Positions 54,799-59,078 of a stretch of DNA of 59,078 bases are shown piece by piece. Source of the DNA: Cylindrodendrum hubeiense. Lineage: Eukaryota; Ascomycota; Sordariomycetes; Hypocreales; Nectriaceae. Position 1 is the stretch's first letter. Each line of letters starts with the position of its first letter. Under the pieces are notes generated by a model. The model was not told where the DNA came from, did not search any database, and saw only the letters and a program-made list of their open reading frames with translations. Location of the stretch: contig JAANBB010000246.1 of NCBI GenBank assembly GCA_014621425.1, positions 1-59,078 on the forward strand, written 5' to 3'. The position numbers and the translations under genes are program-made.

Positions 54799-57700
54799 GG
54801 TGAATAATGCGGGGAAACAAGTGCTAGTAGTCTTTGTGGGTATGAGAGGATACTGTTATGGGGGAATCTGGGGATGAGAGGGTCTGAATGGAATAGAAGG
54901 GATGAATCCGGGTTCGAGGACATCTAGAAGCCTTAAATACTTTGTGCACTTGCGGAAAGCCCTGACATGCTTTCCCTCAGTAGTAACCCTGGCCCCTGGA
55001 TGTCACTTGCCGTCCTTGGCTATGCGGCGAGGATCTGAGCTGAATGCCTGAATCGTTCATGTTGCAAGTCGCCGAGATTCCTCACGGCCGTAGTTGCCGC
55101 CTGAACTGTACGTAGTATCAACAGTCTAACACCGCCTCCGTCATGCTCGACGCCGTTGTGGGCCCGGACTCACTCCGACGGACACCCCCCTGAGGCTTAC
55201 CCCCCGTTTTGACGACTCAAGCCGGGTACCTTATTAAGAGGGTACGGATTGAGTGGACTGTGGGTAGAAGTGGAAACGGGTGGAGAGGCTGGCGATAACG
55301 CGAATGCGGTATTTTATCGAGAGGCTCCAGTGTTTTCGTGTTCGTGTCTCCAGTCCACCGGCGAGCCGTAGGCTGGGAGGGAGTGAGAGCGAAGCAGGAT
55401 GACGGAGGAGCGGGCCCTGGGCGATGGCTGCGACGGTGCGACCTGCTCTATGCAGCCAGGGAGTGGCACAAACGCATCCCCGGCAAAATCCCTGAGAGAT
55501 CCATTGCTCCGCTTGAGGGTAAGATGGGGCCCTGAATATCAATGCCAGCGAAGTTGGCGACGGATGATACAATGTACATGGCCTGTACTCGGTACGGACT
55601 GACGGAATCTAGAAGCACTGCCACCAATGTGTGAGCTGCGGTGGAGAAGAGGGAGAATAAAATTGGCATCTGGATGGCAGCTGGACGACAGCTTGGATGG
55701 GTGTAGCAGAGGCGTAAAAACATCACTCGGTGTGGAAAGTCGAAGGGACAGACAACTCGGCGAGCCGCATCGAGCGGTACGTATCTCGAACAGGATCTTG
55801 CTTGGGAAAACGGAGGCGGCGAAGGGTGCCTGGGAGTTCTGGGACGGTGCCACGATGCACCATGTTGCCATCTGTTGGGTTGTTTGTTGGCTTGGGTGGG
55901 TTACAAGTTGCAACCGCAAAGGCGTCCATCCGTCTTTGTGCCAGGTATAGATAAAGGTGCCTGTAACATGACAGCACTGTGTCCGACACACGCTAGGCAT
56001 CCGGATTACACAGTGCCGCTGCCACTGTGCCATCAACGGCCAATGGAGGGGCAGGCAAATGGCTTGCACTGTCGACCATCAACCTCACCCCTCCAACAAC
56101 TAACCTGCAACTATTACTGCAACTACTGCAACAACACCACGACGGAACTAGTTCTGACGTTGCAGACGGACAGTGGATAATGCGGCTGGGGCTCTTTGAC
56201 TCCGTTATCATCTCAGATCCACCTCCCTGCAGCCTCGTCACGCAAGCCGTCGTTCCCTCGCTCGCCGCCGTGCCGCTGGGCCGCTGTCGATAGGCTGCCC
56301 GCATCCACCAGCGAGCCCACCGCCCCTCAGCAATGCCTACGGCTCCACACGAAGGCGTAAGGCAGGCTTCAGGATATTGGACGGTTTGTGTCCCGTCGCT
56401 TCAGTTTTTAACCGAGCGAGCCAGTGTCGCCCGGGATCAGGCCCCTCGGCGCGCAACCGCACCCCTCGTCCGCGCCCCGGGCGGCTCTGGTAGTTGCAAA
56501 GGGCCAAAGCGGCACGGAGGCAATGCCCAGAACTTCGATCCCGCTGGCCGTCATCGATCCGCCTGCCTGGTTGCAAATGTCCCAGCGAGTACCATTGACG
56601 TGTGCCAGTGGAGCCAGGCGACCATCCCATCCTGTGTGTCTGACTGTCCGTTCGTTTCCTACGTACTTGACTGTGCGCCGTACGACAATGGGATAATGGG
56701 ACAGGCAGTTTGCTTGACGACGAGCCAGCCTACCAGCAACGTGCGATAGGCCTTAATACTTGCCGGTCAAGTCTCGGAATATGTGCCGGCTCAACATCCA
56801 GCAACTTATCTCGTGTCACTCCGGAAGCCAGTCCATACAGGTTTGTTGGGTTGGTTCTACATGTTTCCCGTCTCCATATTATTTGGCCACAGTTTGTGTG
56901 CGTTGGTGTTTGAACAGGACCCTGAGTCCCTGACGTACCTGAGTCTCGGCCCAAGCCATGGCTGCCTTTGCAGCGGCTCTTCACAGGCCATGCAGATGGA
57001 ACCAGCCAACATCCCTGGAACCTCGTCCAATGAAATTGCCCAACCTTGCTGCGTCCCAGGGATCCGGCGTTTTGTTTCGGCCCAGCCAGCATCTACTTTC
57101 TGAGCGCATAAAGACTGGAATATTCCGTGCGACTACGGCGGCTTTTCTGTCAATTCCTGCCCTGCCCGACAGTCCTTGACCAAGGACTACCTAGTCTGGC
57201 CTAGGATCCAAAAGGGAATGTGCCGAGCCTGAGACAGAGGATCGACAATCTGGGTCTGAGAACTGACGTGACTCCAGCTGAGCTATCGGTCGTGCCAAGC
57301 CAACCCATACTCCGCAGCATCCAATGGCAGAAGGCATTCTGTCAACATGTTGCCGTGCTGGGACCCATGGGAAGAGGCCTCACGCCATGGAAGCCTGTAC
57401 AGCGAACCCACAAGAGAGGGGATACATGTCTTGTTTCGGTCCATCGTGTGGTCTCCGTACAGTACCACCCTCTCAGCTCCGTAGGAGTTTCTCGCCAGCA
57501 ACTTTATGCCATTGCCACTTCTAAGGAGCCAGCCCTCGCCACAAACCAAGTGGCATTGTGGTGTGGAGGCTTCAACTGATGGGTTTCGAAATTAAGTGCA
57601 ATGAGAAACATCGACGTCTCGCTTGGATACTGAGTGGTATCACTGCTGAATTTCTCTGTGATCAAACTACACATACCACGCTTTGCCTTCTGCTCGACAA

Positions 57701-57823
57701 TGTATAAATCACCCAAGAGCATTGAGATCCAGACAGTTGATACAAGTGCTTGATATACCTTTGTTCGAGTTTCTTGAATATTCTCAACTGTATACCACGA
57801 ATCTGTCTCGCTACATCCTTGAG
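54799..57823. other. 3 kb gene-free region
   Basis: Between two divergently transcribed genes. It holds their promoters, including the TATA-like box of the aldo-keto reductase at 54931-54940. Many short frames on both strands have no motif and high Cys/Ser/Pro content; I support none of them. No transposon ends were recognised. Confidence 0.5.
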
Positions 57824-58701
57824 ATGAAGTCATCTTTCATTTTTTTCCTTCATGCCGCCTTCTTGGTCTCCACGGGGTTGGCAGGGGGTAGATGCACTGC
57901 TGATAGATGCGCCCAGTATGTAACTGGAACGAGGCCTGGCGTCGGGGTGCCCCTAAAGTCCCGTATGTCTATCTGCAGTCATTATCTGGAGACAACCATC
58001 AGGCCGGCACCCGTGTAAGTGCATCTCGGAGCTTGAGGTCGGATTTCGTCTTATCTAACTAATCCCCCAGTATCGTGACTAGCACTGTCACCAAGTACAT
58101 AACAAAAGCCCGCGATAACAAGGCGGCACGACATGCGGCATCCAGCACCGCATCATCCTTGACTCGCGCCGAGATAGAGACTCTCCCCTCCAGGGCCGTC
58201 CCCGCCTTGGCGGGTGCGCACTGTCCCAGACACGGCCAATACTCGTCGGCGTGCAGATGCTGGGCCCGGATCACGGCCCAGATCACGACGCTCGCGACAC
58301 CAACCGTTACCGTCCGCGCCACGCGCTATCTTGACGTTGCCTGCCCGCCGACCGCAGCGGCCGTCACTCGCGCGGTGCGCTTCCCCTGCGCCGCGGGATG
58401 GGGCTTGTGCAGCTGTCTCAAGGCCGGGCGCGATGACGTCTGCGTCCGCGTCGGGACCCGTATGGGCGACCATGGCGGATGGGGGGCTAATGTCACCGGC
58501 CCCTGCGCGGCGCATAGCGAGTGCGGTGCGGATGGGGAGTGCGAAGCGGGCTACATCTGCGTCTATGATGGATCTTGTCCGTGCGGGAAGAAGCGCTGTT
58601 ACAGCGCTGTTCCGAAGGGGTGCGAGATCCAAGGATTACCTTGGGTAGACCAGAGAAGAAAGAGGGCTTTGGAACATCGGGCCAGTGAATACGGCCTCTG
58701 A
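57824..58701 (+). CDS. Small secreted cysteine-rich protein
   Basis: Two exons (57824-58014, 58071-58701) joined by a 56 bp intron encode about 273 aa. The start MKSSFIFFLHAAFLVSTGLA is a signal peptide. The first mature part holds a short motif of the type seen in fungal secreted proteins, CAQYVTGTRPGVGVP followed by CSHYLETTIRPAPV. After the intron come a Thr/Val-rich joint (IVTSTVTKYITK), a Cys pair in ACRCW, and a C-terminal domain with many cysteines (PCAAGWGLCSCL, PCAAHSECGADGECEAGYICVYDGSCPCGKKRC) that resembles an EGF-like or knottin fold. The build is effector-like, though I recognise no specific family and no function is claimed. The chain ends with a basic segment, DQRRKRALEHRA. 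Confidence 0.8.
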
Positions 58702-59078
58702 AGGGTTGGCGGCTATCTTTTCTTTGTGGGAGCAAGTTGAGAAATATTTTCGTTTATTTATGTGGCTTGGTTGTGCTTTGCCTTTCACTCACTTCTTGTA
58801 GTGCCAATGATAAACGCCTCTATTTTGATGCTACAATATGTTGTTATAAAAGAAATCCTCATGAACCCAAACGCCAGTAAAAAGAAAGAAAACCCCTTTC
58901 GAAATTTCCCATCATAGCACTATTGCAACGCTCCACGCTCATCATGATTTTCCCTCACGATTCCAAGCCCCGTGGGTCTCTTCCCCGGGGTTGGAATATC
59001 ATCCTCCCACCAAAGCCGAAGTCCGACTCCGCGATTTCGAGTGGATACACGCTTGCGCCTAGCGGAGACTGTCCAAAC
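58702..59078. other. 3' flank, no gene seen
   Basis: A/T-rich downstream sequence of the secreted protein gene; nothing else recognised before the window ends. Confidence 0.5.

Noticed and set aside
55539..56069. 176-codon minus-strand frame in the 3 kb gap
   Set aside because: Cys/Ser/His-rich composition, no domain, no signal peptide and no splice or promoter context.

Overview
The window is nuclear DNA of a filamentous ascomycete, most likely a Sordariomycete; the order is not certain. The genes carry short introns of about 45-120 bp with GTANGT-type donors and CTAAC-type branch points. A HET-domain gene, Zn2Cys6-type regulators, CT-rich leaders and secreted cysteine-rich proteins are all typical of Pezizomycotina. 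By eye I found no rRNA, tRNA or CRISPR array and no intact transposon. Gene models were built by splicing the reading frames by hand; every multi-exon model listed closes in frame.

Layout. 0.9-11.3 kb: a RasGAP (Gap1/Smo1 type) and a HET-domain gene on the minus strand, then a fused hydantoinase/oxoprolinase-DUF917 gene and the U5 snRNP protein Dim1 on the plus strand. 11.3-15.9 kb: a long gene-poor stretch with a 3 x 12 bp tandem repeat. 15.9-25.3 kb: an accessory-looking block holding an F-box/ankyrin gene with a decayed tail, remains of an unidentified spliced gene, a small secreted HNH (DUF1524) protein, a GH16 (Crh-like) relic whose catalytic motif is destroyed, and a GPI-anchored cysteine-rich protein with an Asp/Asn tract. 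25.9-30.6 kb: a large Sec7-PH Arf-GEF. 30.6-34.0 kb: non-coding DNA rich in short tandem repeats.

34.0-49.6 kb is the most coherent block. Two convergent, related fungal transcription factors (one without a zinc cluster) are followed by a xylose/aldose reductase divergent from the zinc-cluster regulator. Next come a Sde182/DUF1593 nucleoside-hydrolase-like protein divergent from an L-arabinitol 4-dehydrogenase-like gene, a sugar-porter MFS transporter and an FAD monooxygenase. Aldose reductase and L-arabinitol dehydrogenase catalyse consecutive steps of fungal L-arabinose catabolism. The promoter shared by the DUF1593 gene and the dehydrogenase holds an XlnR/Xyr1-type GGCTAAA box and CreA-type boxes. 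I infer a pentose-use gene cluster, with DUF1593 as its unexplained member.

49.6-59.1 kb: a membrane-anchored alpha/beta hydrolase, a second aldo-keto reductase, a 3 kb gene-free stretch and a small secreted cysteine-rich protein of effector-like build.
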